Assembly (NCBI GenBank): GCA_050950645.1
Contig: JBMNHZ010000009.1
Span: 372,001-436,000 of the forward strand
Direction of reading: 5' to 3'
From: BRH-c25 sp012519325
GTDB taxonomy: Bacteria; Bacillota; Clostridia; Lutisporales; Lutisporaceae
DNA length: 64,000 bases
The position numbers and the translations under genes were made by a program. Positions 46,051-54,067 of the stretch are shown here, piece by piece; position 1 is the first letter of the stretch; every line of letters starts with the position of its first letter. The notes beneath the pieces were generated by a model that saw nothing but the letters and a program-made list of their open reading frames with translations, was not told the origin of the DNA and ran no database searches.

Positions 46051-46435
46051 TACAAATATTATCATATCCGCAATTCTCTTTCCAAATTCTTCGCCATCAA
46101 GATTCATTGAAGAAGTCACTTCCGAACATAGCATTGTACTTTGCTCTCATATAATTGATGAATTGCACAGAGTTTTCAACAAAAAGTTTAAGGACAAGCT
46201 GTTATATCTAGAAAAATTCCTATCAAAGTTTTCATTTGAACTTGTTTACACACCTCAAGATATCGAAGTCGATAAGTACCCTAATATAAGGGACGTAGCA
46301 GATCTGCCAATACTTGTTTCGGCAATCATAGAAGATGTAGATGTAATTGTCACGGGTGACAAAGATTTTTTTGATGTGGAGATTGAAAAACCGGAGATAA
46401 TAACGGTTAAAGAATACTTCGAAAGATATAATTAA
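46034..46435 (+). CDS. PIN-domain toxin (cassette 0)
   Basis: 133 residues. PIN nuclease residues: MRIMIDTNIIISAIL (first Asp), CSHIIDELHRVF (Glu), ILVSAIIEDVDVIVTGDKDFF (paired Asp). Belongs to the putative TA toxin PIN family whose partners are AbrB-like. Likely an endoribonuclease inhibited by the overlapping upstream antitoxin. Followed 36 bp later by attC site 1. Confidence 0.9.
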   Translation: MRIMIDTNIIISAILFPNSSPSRFIEEVTSEHSIVLCSHIIDELHRVFNKKFKDKLLYLEKFLSKFSFELVYTPQDIEVDKYPNIRDVADLPILVSAIIEDVDVIVTGDKDFFDVEIEKPEIITVKEYFERYN

Positions 46436-46470
46436 TTATCCATGCAGGGCTCCGCGGGGCATGGTACGGC

Positions 46471-46664
46471 GCATAACAAAGCCCTCACGCTGTGGCACGG
46501 CGGGCAGGGACAAGTAGCATGCGTGCCTTGGGTTGCAGAAGATGTGCAATGCTGTAGTTTGAATTAAGTAGCAACCACACCCCTTCACCGGGAGCGGAGC
46601 TCCGCCAAGGGGAAGGCCTCTGCCGGCCCGGTTCAGTGGTGTCGTGAGTGCGGAACCGTTATAC
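46471..46664 (+). repeat. attC-like site 1 (end of cassette 0)
   Basis: 194 bp. R'' GCATAAC (46471-46477), L'' region GCCCTCACG, internal stems GGCACG/CGTGCC, GGTTGC/GCAACC and CCCCTT...GGAGCGGAGCTCC...AAGGGG, L' CGTGAGTGCG, R' GTTATAC (46658-46664). Loop type a (TTTGAATTAAGTA). The crossover is expected after G46658. Confidence 0.85.
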
Positions 46665-46694
46665 GCAATGCGGGTTAGTGAGGAGGGGTATCGG

Positions 46695-47657
46695 GTGAAA
46701 GATAATTCAAATACAATATCAGTGGAGGAAGCTGCAAAAGGGTTAAAGGTTAAGCCGACTGATATTATCAAATGGATAACAGAAGGTAAAATAAAAGCGA
46801 TTAAACAAGCCGATTATACTTTTAAAATACCCATAGAAGAATACCAAAGATATGGTAAGTCTTTTCCTAATGAACTCAGGTTGAAAATTGGAGAATATTT
46901 ATGGAATGCACAACTTCGATTAATTCCTAAAGTTCAAGAAGAAGTAAGAGAGAGGTTTAGTAGTAACAGCCAGCTTGTTCTAGACAGAGACGAGATAGCG
47001 GTGAATGTAATTGAGACAATACATAGAAAACATGAACCAGAATTTGACCTCTTTGATGATAAAAGGGGGACGGTGGCAGCCTTTATTTTATATTCTCGTG
47101 TTATTAGCCTATTGCATTCAATAATCCTATTGCTACGAGGAGGAATCCCATCAGAATCATTTATTTTATTCCGACCTCTTTGGGAAGCCATACAATTAGC
47201 AGAATATTTTTTAATATCTGAAGCAAGTAACGAAAATAAAAAGGAAATTAGAAGATGGTTTGAGCATGAAGAAACACCTCCAGCTCGTGATGTAAGATAT
47301 TATCTATCAAAAAAAATTGGTTTACCATTAAAAATACTACAAGAATTAAACCATAGGTATTCAAAACCAGTTCATCATACCTATAAAGTAATTATGGAGT
47401 CTTATCGGGGTGTCTCAATGTCTGGTTTTCTGGGAGATTATAGTCAAGGGTTTGGTTTTGATTATCATCAATCGAGAATCATGAGGGATATAATAACTTT
47501 AATTGAAGCATTTGAAAATTTGCTATTATCTGCCCTTCAAGGATTCAATATGTGTTTCTCCCCAATTTTAGCAGAGGATGAAGTTGAAAACTTGAGGGAG
47601 CAGATAGAATTTTATATGCTAGATCCAAACAAAAGGTTGGAAAAGATATTTAAGTAG
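46695..47657 (+). CDS. DUF5677-like protein with N-terminal HTH (cassette 1)
   Basis: 320 residues. Residues about 5-55 form an excisionase/MerR-like HTH (TISVEEAAKGLKVKPTDIIKWITEGKIKAI, IPIEEYQRYG). The helical remainder (ILYSRVISLLHSIILLLRGG, FRPLWEAIQLAEYFLI) resembles DUF5677-type proteins. GAGGAGGGG precedes GTG 46695; a longer frame begins inside attC site 1. Function unknown. An identical second copy occupies cassette 4. Confidence 0.7.
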   Translation: MKDNSNTISVEEAAKGLKVKPTDIIKWITEGKIKAIKQADYTFKIPIEEYQRYGKSFPNELRLKIGEYLWNAQLRLIPKVQEEVRERFSSNSQLVLDRDEIAVNVIETIHRKHEPEFDLFDDKRGTVAAFILYSRVISLLHSIILLLRGGIPSESFILFRPLWEAIQLAEYFLISEASNENKKEIRRWFEHEETPPARDVRYYLSKKIGLPLKILQELNHRYSKPVHHTYKVIMESYRGVSMSGFLGDYSQGFGFDYHQSRIMRDIITLIEAFENLLLSALQGFNMCFSPILAEDEVENLREQIEFYMLDPNKRLEKIFK

Positions 47658-47674
47658 AAAAAGACCCGCACTAC

Positions 47675-47864
47675 GTATAACAAAGCACTCACGCTGCGGC
47701 ACGGCGGGCAAGGGCAAGGGGCGTGCGTGCCTTGGGTTGCCGGACGCATTTGCTTTGGAGCAGGGACAGGGCAACCACACCCCTTCACCGGGAGCGAAGC
47801 TCCGCCAGGAGGACAGGCTATGTGGGTCCGGTTCAGCGGTGTCGTGAGTGCGAACCCGTTAGAC
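47675..47864 (+). repeat. attC-like site 2 (end of cassette 1)
   Basis: 190 bp, R'' GTATAAC (47675-47681), R' GTTAGAC (47858-47864). Loop type b (CGGACGCATTTGCTTTGGAG). Cassette ends pair: start GTTATACGCAATGCGGG with end CCCGCACTACGTATAAC, two mismatches. Identical to site 5 up to GTTA. Confidence 0.85.
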
Positions 47865-47972
47865 GAAACAGTGGCATAGGTTCTTTTAGACACTTCTTAA
47901 AGGTTACAAATAATGGATGTTTTCCGAATGTTAGTGTATAATATAATTAAAGTTTTGAAAAGGTGTGATTTT

Positions 47973-48146
47973 ATGAGTCTGGCAGAAAAGTTTATAAAGG
48001 AATTCGAGGCACTTCCTGAAGAAAGGAAGAAAGAAGTAATAGATTTTATTGAATTTATAAAGGTTAAAGAGAGTAAGAATTTAAATGGTATGATGGACCG
48101 GATTGTTGAGGATAATCTTGAAGCGTTTAAGGAGCTTGCAAAGTAA
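47973..48146 (+). CDS. Small antitoxin (cassette 2)
   Basis: 57 residues, MSLAEKFIKEFEALPEERKKEVIDFIEFIKVKESKN, a short helical protein like DUF2281-type antitoxins. AAAGGTG upstream; its stop overlaps the Doc-like toxin start (TAATG). Own promoter-like TATAATATAAT near 47937. The TA role is inferred from the neighbour. Confidence 0.75.
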   Translation: MSLAEKFIKEFEALPEERKKEVIDFIEFIKVKESKNLNGMMDRIVEDNLEAFKELAK

Positions 48147-48532
48147 TGAAAATGCTTGAAATGAAGGATATTATACTCTTTCACAAGAAGTTAATTGAAA
48201 AGACTGGCGGAAGTGATGGTATAAGAGATTATAGCTTAATTGATAGTGCTCTTAACAGAGCTTTTGCTTCATTTGATGGCAAGGATTTGTATGAAAGCAT
48301 AGAAGAAAAAATATCCGTAATAGCTACTAGTATGGTAAAGAATCACGGCTTTGTTGACGGAAATAAGAGAATTGGTATAGCGGTAATGCTACTTTTACTT
48401 CAACTAAATGAAATAGTGGTTCAATACATCCAAACCGAGTTGATAGAGCTTGGGCTAAACATTGCTTCAGGAAATTATAGCGAGCAAGATGTAACGGAAT
48501 GGATAGAAGAACATAAGGAGAATAAGGCTTAG
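48146..48532 (+). CDS. Doc-family toxin (cassette 2)
   Basis: 128 residues, all-helical Fic/Doc fold. Motif HGFVDGNKRIG at residues 67-77 matches the Doc active-site motif HxFx(D/N)xNKR. N-terminal IILFHKKLIEKTGGSDGIRD is typical of death-on-curing toxins, which phosphorylate EF-Tu. Coupled to the upstream small antitoxin. attC site 3 begins 33 bp after the stop. Confidence 0.9.
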   Translation: MKMLEMKDIILFHKKLIEKTGGSDGIRDYSLIDSALNRAFASFDGKDLYESIEEKISVIATSMVKNHGFVDGNKRIGIAVMLLLLQLNEIVVQYIQTELIELGLNIASGNYSEQDVTEWIEEHKENKA

Positions 48533-48564
48533 GCCTTATTTTTTGATATAGATGCCACTGCTTC

Positions 48565-48754
48565 GCATAACAATGCACTCAAGCGGCGGCACGACAGGCT
48601 GGGGCAAGGAGCATGCGTGCCTTGGGTTGCCGGATGCATTTACTCTGAAGCAAGGTCAGGGCAACCACACCCCTTCACCGGGAGCGGAGCTCCGCCAGGG
48701 GGACAGGCTCTGATGGTCCGGCTCAGCGGTGTCGTGAGTGCGAACCCGTTATGC
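48565..48754 (+). repeat. attC-like site 3 (end of cassette 2)
   Basis: 190 bp, R'' GCATAAC (48565-48571), R' GTTATGC (48748-48754), loop type b. Cassette 2 ends pair: ATGCCACTGCTTCGCATAAC with the reverse complement of GTTAGACGAAACAGTGGCAT, four mismatches. Confidence 0.85.
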
Positions 48755-48844
48755 GAAATGCCGCATAGAATTGAATTACATATAGAAGTCTGAGAAAAAC
48801 AGAAAATAAAAGAATGGAAAATAAATTACTTAGGAGGAAAGATT

Positions 48845-49879
48845 ATGGGCGCATTTGGATCACCAGAATTGGAACCAGTTAAAAATAAATTGAATGATCC
48901 AGATTATGAAAAAAATGTAGGGATGAATAAGAATAAAAAGCTGACAAAGTGCAAAACATGCAATCAATATATTGCACGTTCAGCAAAGGTATGTCCTTAC
49001 TGTGGAGCAAAAAATAAAAAATCCCTTTTTAAAAGGTGGTGGTTCTGGGTATTGATGGTACTTGTATTACTCAGCTTTGCTTCATCACCAAACAATTCAA
49101 TTAGCAATAACGCAAAAACAATGAGAGCAGAAGAATACAAAGAGTTTTGTAAACTGGTTCCTTATAGTGAATTGGCTCGGACACCAGACGAGTATAAAAG
49201 TATAGACATAAAAAGTGGGGGCAAAGTATTGCAAATAATGGATGTGGCAGGAACACAAATTCTAAGGATTCAAGCAAATGGAGATATGAATGATGTGTTT
49301 GCTGTTAGATATAAAACTGGCTCTTCAGATGAAAAATTTCTTGAAAATGACATAGTCAACTTCTATGGGGCTTTTAACGGACTCGAAAAATACAAAACTG
49401 TTTTTGGCAAAGAAATATTAGTCCCATCAATTAATGCTGCTTATGTAGTAAGAACAACAGCAGATGCAATGCTAAGCGATAAACCTTCAAAGGAATTTGT
49501 TATTGGTGAAATTGCAGAATATGATGGAAGGATTTTAACAATTACAAAAGTAGAAACATCAAAGGGTAGTGGATATAGTAAACCAGAGAAAGGTAAAATC
49601 TTCTACATAATCAGCTTAACACTTGAAAATAGAGGTAGTGAAAAAATCACATATAGTCCATATGACTTCAAAATACAAAACGAATATGGTCAAATCGACG
49701 GATACTCTTGGACTACACCAAGCGGTATAGAGCAAATGGGGTCTGGAGAACTTGCACCACAAGGGAAAATAGAAGATAAATTAGTATTTCAAGAGCCTGA
49801 AAATAGCACCAAATTGATACTTCAATATTATACGAATATGTTTGATAGTCAATCAACTTTCCAGATTAGAATTAAATGA
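48845..49879 (+). CDS. Zinc-ribbon membrane protein with DUF4352-like domain (cassette 3)
   Basis: 344 residues. The N-terminus has a zinc ribbon (CKTCNQYIARSAKVCPYCG, about residues 37-55), then a membrane segment (WWFWVLMVLVLLSFAS). The C-terminal part (VIGEIAEYDGRILTITKVE, YIISLTLENRGSEKITYSPYDFKIQNEYG) is the immunoglobulin-like DUF4352/telokin fold found in exported firmicute proteins. GGAGG precedes the ATG. Function unknown. Confidence 0.75.
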   Translation: MGAFGSPELEPVKNKLNDPDYEKNVGMNKNKKLTKCKTCNQYIARSAKVCPYCGAKNKKSLFKRWWFWVLMVLVLLSFASSPNNSISNNAKTMRAEEYKEFCKLVPYSELARTPDEYKSIDIKSGGKVLQIMDVAGTQILRIQANGDMNDVFAVRYKTGSSDEKFLENDIVNFYGAFNGLEKYKTVFGKEILVPSINAAYVVRTTADAMLSDKPSKEFVIGEIAEYDGRILTITKVETSKGSGYSKPEKGKIFYIISLTLENRGSEKITYSPYDFKIQNEYGQIDGYSWTTPSGIEQMGSGELAPQGKIEDKLVFQEPENSTKLILQYYTNMFDSQSTFQIRIK

Positions 49880-49916
49880 TAATATAAGAGTTTATGGGAA
49901 CAATATGCCGCACTTC

Positions 49917-50112
49917 ACATAACAATGCCCTCACGCGGCGGCACGGGGCTGCACGATCTCCGTGGGAAGGCCGTGCCTTGGGTTGCAAAGATATGCAATA
50001 CTTTAGTTTGACTTAAGTAGCAACCACACCCCTTCACCGGGAGCGTAGCTCCGCCAGGGAGAAGGGCTCTGAGGTCCGGTTCAGTGGTGTCGTGAGTGCG
50101 AACCCGTTATAC
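49917..50112 (+). repeat. attC-like site 4 (end of cassette 3)
   Basis: 196 bp, R'' ACATAAC (49917-49923), R' GTTATAC (50106-50112), loop type a. Cassette 3 ends pair: ATGCCGCACTTCACATAAC with the reverse complement of GTTATGCGAAATGCCGCAT. The left part differs from site 1 although both precede the same cassette. Confidence 0.85.
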
Positions 50113-50142
50113 GCAATGCGGGTTAGTGAGGAGGGGTATCGG

Positions 50143-51105
50143 GTGAAAGATAATTCAAATACAATATCAGTGGAGGAAGCTGCAAAAGGGTTAAAGGTTA
50201 AGCCGACTGATATTATCAAATGGATAACAGAAGGTAAAATAAAAGCGATTAAACAAGCCGATTATACTTTTAAAATACCCATAGAAGAATACCAAAGATA
50301 TGGTAAGTCTTTTCCTAATGAACTCAGGTTGAAAATTGGAGAATATTTATGGAATGCACAACTTCGATTAATTCCTAAAGTTCAAGAAGAAGTAAGAGAG
50401 AGGTTTAGTAGTAACAGCCAGCTTGTTCTAGACAGAGACGAGATAGCGGTGAATGTAATTGAGACAATACATAGAAAACATGAACCAGAATTTGACCTCT
50501 TTGATGATAAAAGGGGGACGGTGGCAGCCTTTATTTTATATTCTCGTGTTATTAGCCTATTGCATTCAATAATCCTATTGCTACGAGGAGGAATCCCATC
50601 AGAATCATTTATTTTATTCCGACCTCTTTGGGAAGCCATACAATTAGCAGAATATTTTTTAATATCTGAAGCAAGTAACGAAAATAAAAAGGAAATTAGA
50701 AGATGGTTTGAGCATGAAGAAACACCTCCAGCTCGTGATGTAAGATATTATCTATCAAAAAAAATTGGTTTACCATTAAAAATACTACAAGAATTAAACC
50801 ATAGGTATTCAAAACCAGTTCATCATACCTATAAAGTAATTATGGAGTCTTATCGGGGTGTCTCAATGTCTGGTTTTCTGGGAGATTATAGTCAAGGGTT
50901 TGGTTTTGATTATCATCAATCGAGAATCATGAGGGATATAATAACTTTAATTGAAGCATTTGAAAATTTGCTATTATCTGCCCTTCAAGGATTCAATATG
51001 TGTTTCTCCCCAATTTTAGCAGAGGATGAAGTTGAAAACTTGAGGGAGCAGATAGAATTTTATATGCTAGATCCAAACAAAAGGTTGGAAAAGATATTTA
51101 AGTAG
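50143..51105 (+). CDS. DUF5677-like protein, second identical copy (cassette 4)
   Basis: 320 residues, identical in amino acid sequence to the product of 46695-47657, and shifted by exactly 3448 bp. Start GTG after GAGGAGGGG as in copy 1. The identity covers the whole 1,200-bp cassette and stops at the core sites on both sides, so the copy arose by movement or duplication of the cassette unit. Confidence 0.7.
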   Translation: MKDNSNTISVEEAAKGLKVKPTDIIKWITEGKIKAIKQADYTFKIPIEEYQRYGKSFPNELRLKIGEYLWNAQLRLIPKVQEEVRERFSSNSQLVLDRDEIAVNVIETIHRKHEPEFDLFDDKRGTVAAFILYSRVISLLHSIILLLRGGIPSESFILFRPLWEAIQLAEYFLISEASNENKKEIRRWFEHEETPPARDVRYYLSKKIGLPLKILQELNHRYSKPVHHTYKVIMESYRGVSMSGFLGDYSQGFGFDYHQSRIMRDIITLIEAFENLLLSALQGFNMCFSPILAEDEVENLREQIEFYMLDPNKRLEKIFK

Positions 51106-51122
51106 AAAAAGACCCGCACTAC

Positions 51123-51312
51123 GTATAACAAAGCACTCACGCTGCGGCACGGCGGGCAAGGGCAAGGGGCGTGCGTGCCTTGGGTTGCCGGACGCATTTG
51201 CTTTGGAGCAGGGACAGGGCAACCACACCCCTTCACCGGGAGCGAAGCTCCGCCAGGAGGACAGGCTATGTGGGTCCGGTTCAGCGGTGTCGTGAGTGCG
51301 AACCCGTTATCT
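51123..51312 (+). repeat. attC-like site 5 (end of cassette 4)
   Basis: 190 bp, R'' GTATAAC (51123-51129), R' GTTATCT (51306-51312), loop type b. Same sequence as site 2 until the bases after GTTA, where the next cassette begins. Confidence 0.85.
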
Positions 51313-51427
51313 GACATTAGAAATATCCAAGCTAAACTTAACAGTTCATAATTAAAGAAATATTTATGATGACATTTTGGTATCATATGTGGTATCATTG
51401 TATATAATAGAAAGGAGCCTGCTATAG

Positions 51428-51697
51428 TTGAGTCAAATAGAGAAACTGTATAAAAAGCTAAAAAGAAAACCAGTACCTTCAGATATATTGTTTGACGAAG
51501 CAGATAAGCTTCTGAAAGCTCATGGCTTTGTCCAAAGGCAACCTTCTGGAGGAAGTAGTCATTATATATACACACATCCGAACTTACCAGGTTATTACTT
51601 AACTATAGCAAAGCATGGAGGCAAGATTAAAACTGGTTATGTAAAGGCTACGATTGATGCAATAGAAAGAGTGAGAGAATCAAATGGAGGTATATAA
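51428..51697 (+). CDS. hicA: HicA toxin (cassette 5)
   Basis: 89 residues, dsRBD-like fold with the HicA signature LLKAHGFVQRQPSGGSSHYIYTHPN (Gly-rich turn and active-site His in SSH) and LTIAKHGGKIKTGYVKAT. mRNA interferase. TTG start after AAAGGAG. A TATAAT-like box (GTATATAATAG near 51400) suggests its own promoter. Overlaps the reading frame upstream of hicB. Confidence 0.92.
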   Translation: MSQIEKLYKKLKRKPVPSDILFDEADKLLKAHGFVQRQPSGGSSHYIYTHPNLPGYYLTIAKHGGKIKTGYVKATIDAIERVRESNGGI

Positions 51698-51698
51698 A

Positions 51699-52235
51699 AT
51701 GAAAAAAGAGATGGGCGGAAACAAGGAAAAATTTTATGGAATGCGTGTTTATCCTATGAATACTGATTCCAAAACTGTTGAATGGGTTGCAGAATTCCCT
51801 GATTTGCCCGGATGTGTTGGATCTGGTGATACACCAGAAGAAGCAGTAACTATGGTTATAGATGCAAAAAAAGCATGGATAGAGGCAGCTATAGAAGATG
51901 ATAAGAATATTCCTGAACCTTCGAATCTTTATGAATCTGATTATAGTGGTAAATTTACACTTAGATTACCAAAGACGCTTCATAGAGAATTAACTATACA
52001 AGCTGATTATGAAGGAGTGAGTCTTAATCAATATATAATTTACTTGATAACTAAAGGCCTAAATAGAGAAATATCAGCGACTAAAGAGAAAGTTAGCGAA
52101 ATCAGATTACAGATTGAAGCAAACATTATATCTACAAATAGCGCTATTGAGACATGGAAGAGAAGTCCTTTCCCAGAAGAACCTTCTGAAATGTTTAATA
52201 GTATTCTCCATAAGAATAGGAGGTTTGAAATATGA
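51699..52235 (+). CDS. hicB: HicB antitoxin with C-terminal extension (cassette 5)
   Basis: 178 residues. A HicB partial RNase-H fold (WVAEFPDLPGCVGSGDTPEEAVTMVIDAKKAWIEAA) is followed by a ribbon-helix-helix/HicB segment (GKFTLRLPKTLHRELTIQADYEGVSLNQYIIYLITKGL). The last ~50 residues extend beyond the usual length and end next to a SecB-like gene; they might act as a chaperone-addiction tail. GGAGGT supports ATG 51699. Four-base overlap with the next gene. Confidence 0.9.
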   Translation: MKKEMGGNKEKFYGMRVYPMNTDSKTVEWVAEFPDLPGCVGSGDTPEEAVTMVIDAKKAWIEAAIEDDKNIPEPSNLYESDYSGKFTLRLPKTLHRELTIQADYEGVSLNQYIIYLITKGLNREISATKEKVSEIRLQIEANIISTNSAIETWKRSPFPEEPSEMFNSILHKNRRFEI

Positions 52236-52669
52236 GTGAAAAATACAAGCTTCAATTGATTGATGATTCTAGTTTTCATGTTTCTTTAAGGAAGGTGAAA
52301 TTTGATAGTTTAGGTATTCCGAATGATCTACCCGAAAATACTGAATTTAGATTAAGAACAAAAGATAGTTACAAAATCTTGAAGCTTACTGATAATATGG
52401 TTGAATTCGAATTTACAAGGGAAAAATTTTTTGAACCAGCTGGTTTTTTTGCTATAGAGATAGTTTTAACAGTTGATTATAAATTAAAGTCATCAAAGAA
52501 TAAAGATAAAGAAAAGGTCATTGAAAGAGATATCAAAAATGAGTATTTTAAGCTACTTTCACCTGCGGCAACAAGAGCCTCCATGTTGGTGAGTGCACTA
52601 ACAGACATTGATTGGAGAAGTCCTGTAGTTGATCCGCCATATCCAATATCTGAAGATGATGAAGAATAA
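52232..52669 (+). CDS. SecB-like protein, possible TA-associated chaperone (cassette 5)
   Basis: 145 residues with a strand-rich N-terminus and a C-terminal SPAATRASMLVSALTDIDWRSPVVDPP segment. This echoes the end of SecB-like proteins (helix with reactivation surface, then a PP motif). The start overlaps the hicB stop (ATGA). In toxin-antitoxin-chaperone systems a SecB-like chaperone protects the antitoxin. The similarity is weak by eye; an unrelated third TA gene is the alternative. Confidence 0.5.
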   Translation: MSEKYKLQLIDDSSFHVSLRKVKFDSLGIPNDLPENTEFRLRTKDSYKILKLTDNMVEFEFTREKFFEPAGFFAIEIVLTVDYKLKSSKNKDKEKVIERDIKNEYFKLLSPAATRASMLVSALTDIDWRSPVVDPPYPISEDDEE

Positions 52670-52715
52670 GGTAGCATGTTTTGTTGCCTTTTTTGATAGA
52701 TCATTTTCTAACGTC

Positions 52716-52827
52716 AGCTAACACAGTATTGCCAGTTTCGCTCCTGCCGTCGCTTCACCCAAATCCAGCAACCTAAGATAAGAGCTATCTAAGGTTGCTG
52801 GACTTCGGCAATACATAAACGTTATAT
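52716..52827 (+). repeat. attC-like site 6, short type (end of cassette 5)
   Basis: 112 bp and unrelated in sequence to the long sites. R'' AGCTAAC (52716-52722), L'' AGTATTGCC, a long central hairpin CCAGCAACCT...AGGTTGCTGG, L' GGCAATAC and R' GTTATAT (52821-52827). Size and organisation match a canonical attC. Cassette 5 ends pair: TTTCTAACGTCAGCTAAC with the reverse complement of GTTATCTGACATTAGAAA. Confidence 0.85.
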
Positions 52828-52920
52828 GAAAGATGGCGTAGAACAATATGAAACAAATGCAAGTATTAAAGTATTAGTGAAGTACATCCTGTTAGGTCGA
52901 GCAAAAAAGAGGTGATATTT

Positions 52921-53388
52921 ATGGCTTGTTATGAAATATGGTCTCTAGTAGGTCAATGGTTGAGTGGTATAGGTATACTTGTTGTTTCATTTTTGGCTTA
53001 TAGAATATCTAAGAAGCAGATAGAGCTATCGAAACAGGAGTTGAAAATAGCACTTTACAAGCAAAGATACGACATTTATATAAGATTAGTAAACATAATG
53101 CGAAAGATTATATTAACCAATGATTCCGCAAATGATGATTCAGCTAATAAATTAGGTGAAATCCGAGATGAAGTAGTTTTCTTATTTGGTAAGGAGATAC
53201 ATGATTACCTATTACTTATTATTAATAATTATGAGAATCTAAATAGCTATTATTACGGTAAACAAAAGGATAAAAATTTTTTTGAACTGGAAATATGGTT
53301 TATTAACCAATTTTCAGATAAAAAAGAATTGCGAGAGAGATTCAAGAGTTACTTAGACCTAAGTAATTACGGAATATCAAAGGATTAA
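52921..53388 (+). CDS. Hypothetical protein with N-terminal membrane segment (cassette 6)
   Basis: 155 residues. Residues about 5-27 are hydrophobic (WSLVGQWLSGIGILVVSFLAY), followed by a charged coiled-coil-like stretch (RISKKQIELSKQELKIALYKQRYDIYIRLVNIMRKI) and a helical domain. A common layout for small single-pass proteins in defence loci, but no family recognised. AAGAGGTG precedes ATG 52921. Confidence 0.6.
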   Translation: MACYEIWSLVGQWLSGIGILVVSFLAYRISKKQIELSKQELKIALYKQRYDIYIRLVNIMRKIILTNDSANDDSANKLGEIRDEVVFLFGKEIHDYLLLIINNYENLNSYYYGKQKDKNFFELEIWFINQFSDKKELRERFKSYLDLSNYGISKD

Positions 53389-53464
53389 TTCAAAGTATGA
53401 TATGCACTATTCAGGTTATATGCGTTTATGATTATCAAAAGTTATCTAAGAAAGGAGTAGCGCT

Positions 53465-53680
53465 ATGTTGGGTAGAGACTGGTCAATATTTATCTTTTTT
53501 CTGATTGCTTTTCTCTTGTATTTTGGTGGAATAAAACTATTCAATACTTATTATAAGAGAAGAGCAGATAAGCACATGGAACATTATAGAAAATTCGGTT
53601 CGTGGCCAGATGACAATGCGGAAGATGATCCATGTGGTAATGATAACATTAAACCTAGAAAACCTTATGACTACCTTTAA
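53465..53680 (+). CDS. Small membrane protein (cassette 6)
   Basis: 71 residues. One hydrophobic N-terminal segment (WSIFIFFLIAFLLYFGGIKLF), then a basic stretch and a soluble acidic tail (FGSWPDDNAEDDP). GAAAGGAG precedes ATG 53465. Second gene of cassette 6; function unknown. Confidence 0.6.
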   Translation: MLGRDWSIFIFFLIAFLLYFGGIKLFNTYYKRRADKHMEHYRKFGSWPDDNAEDDPCGNDNIKPRKPYDYL

Positions 53681-53804
53681 TCATGAAGACAAACAGTAAG
53701 AAATCCGATGAATTAGCATAAGCAATAAATTATAAAGATCTGGCAAGCAATTAAGCTTAAGGGACTCTGATGATTGTAGCCCTACGTTTTGGACGCCATC
53801 CTTC

Positions 53805-53999
53805 ATATAACAATGCCCTCACGCGGCGGCATGGGAGGGAAAGAGCGCGGAGCCAGCCGTGCCTTGGGTTGCAAAGATGTGCAACACTATAGTTTGAATT
53901 AGGTAGCAACCACACCCCTTCACCGGGAGCGGAGCTCCGCCAGGGGGGCAGGCTCTGCGGGTCCGGTTCAGTGGTGTCGTGAGTGCGAACCCGTTATCT
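53805..53999 (+). repeat. attC-like site 7 (end of cassette 6)
   Basis: 195 bp, R'' ATATAAC (53805-53811), R' GTTATCT (53993-53999), loop type a. Cassette 6 ends pair: ACGCCATCCTTCATATAAC with the reverse complement of GTTATATGAAAGATGGCGT, one mismatch. The R'' bases follow the short site 6 core (GTTATAT), as expected for one cassette unit. Confidence 0.85.
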
Positions 54000-54067
54000 G
54001 AAATTGTCAGCCTGCAAAATATGTATCCTTGTACATTAGCATGAAATAAAGAATTGGAGGTGTCTTA

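Noticed and set aside
46434..46771. Minus-strand frames across the attC-like sites (e.g. 46436-46771, 47612-47893)
   Set aside because: They recur only because the site sequence recurs, carry no ribosome binding site and read through the inverted repeats; they are shadows of the sites.
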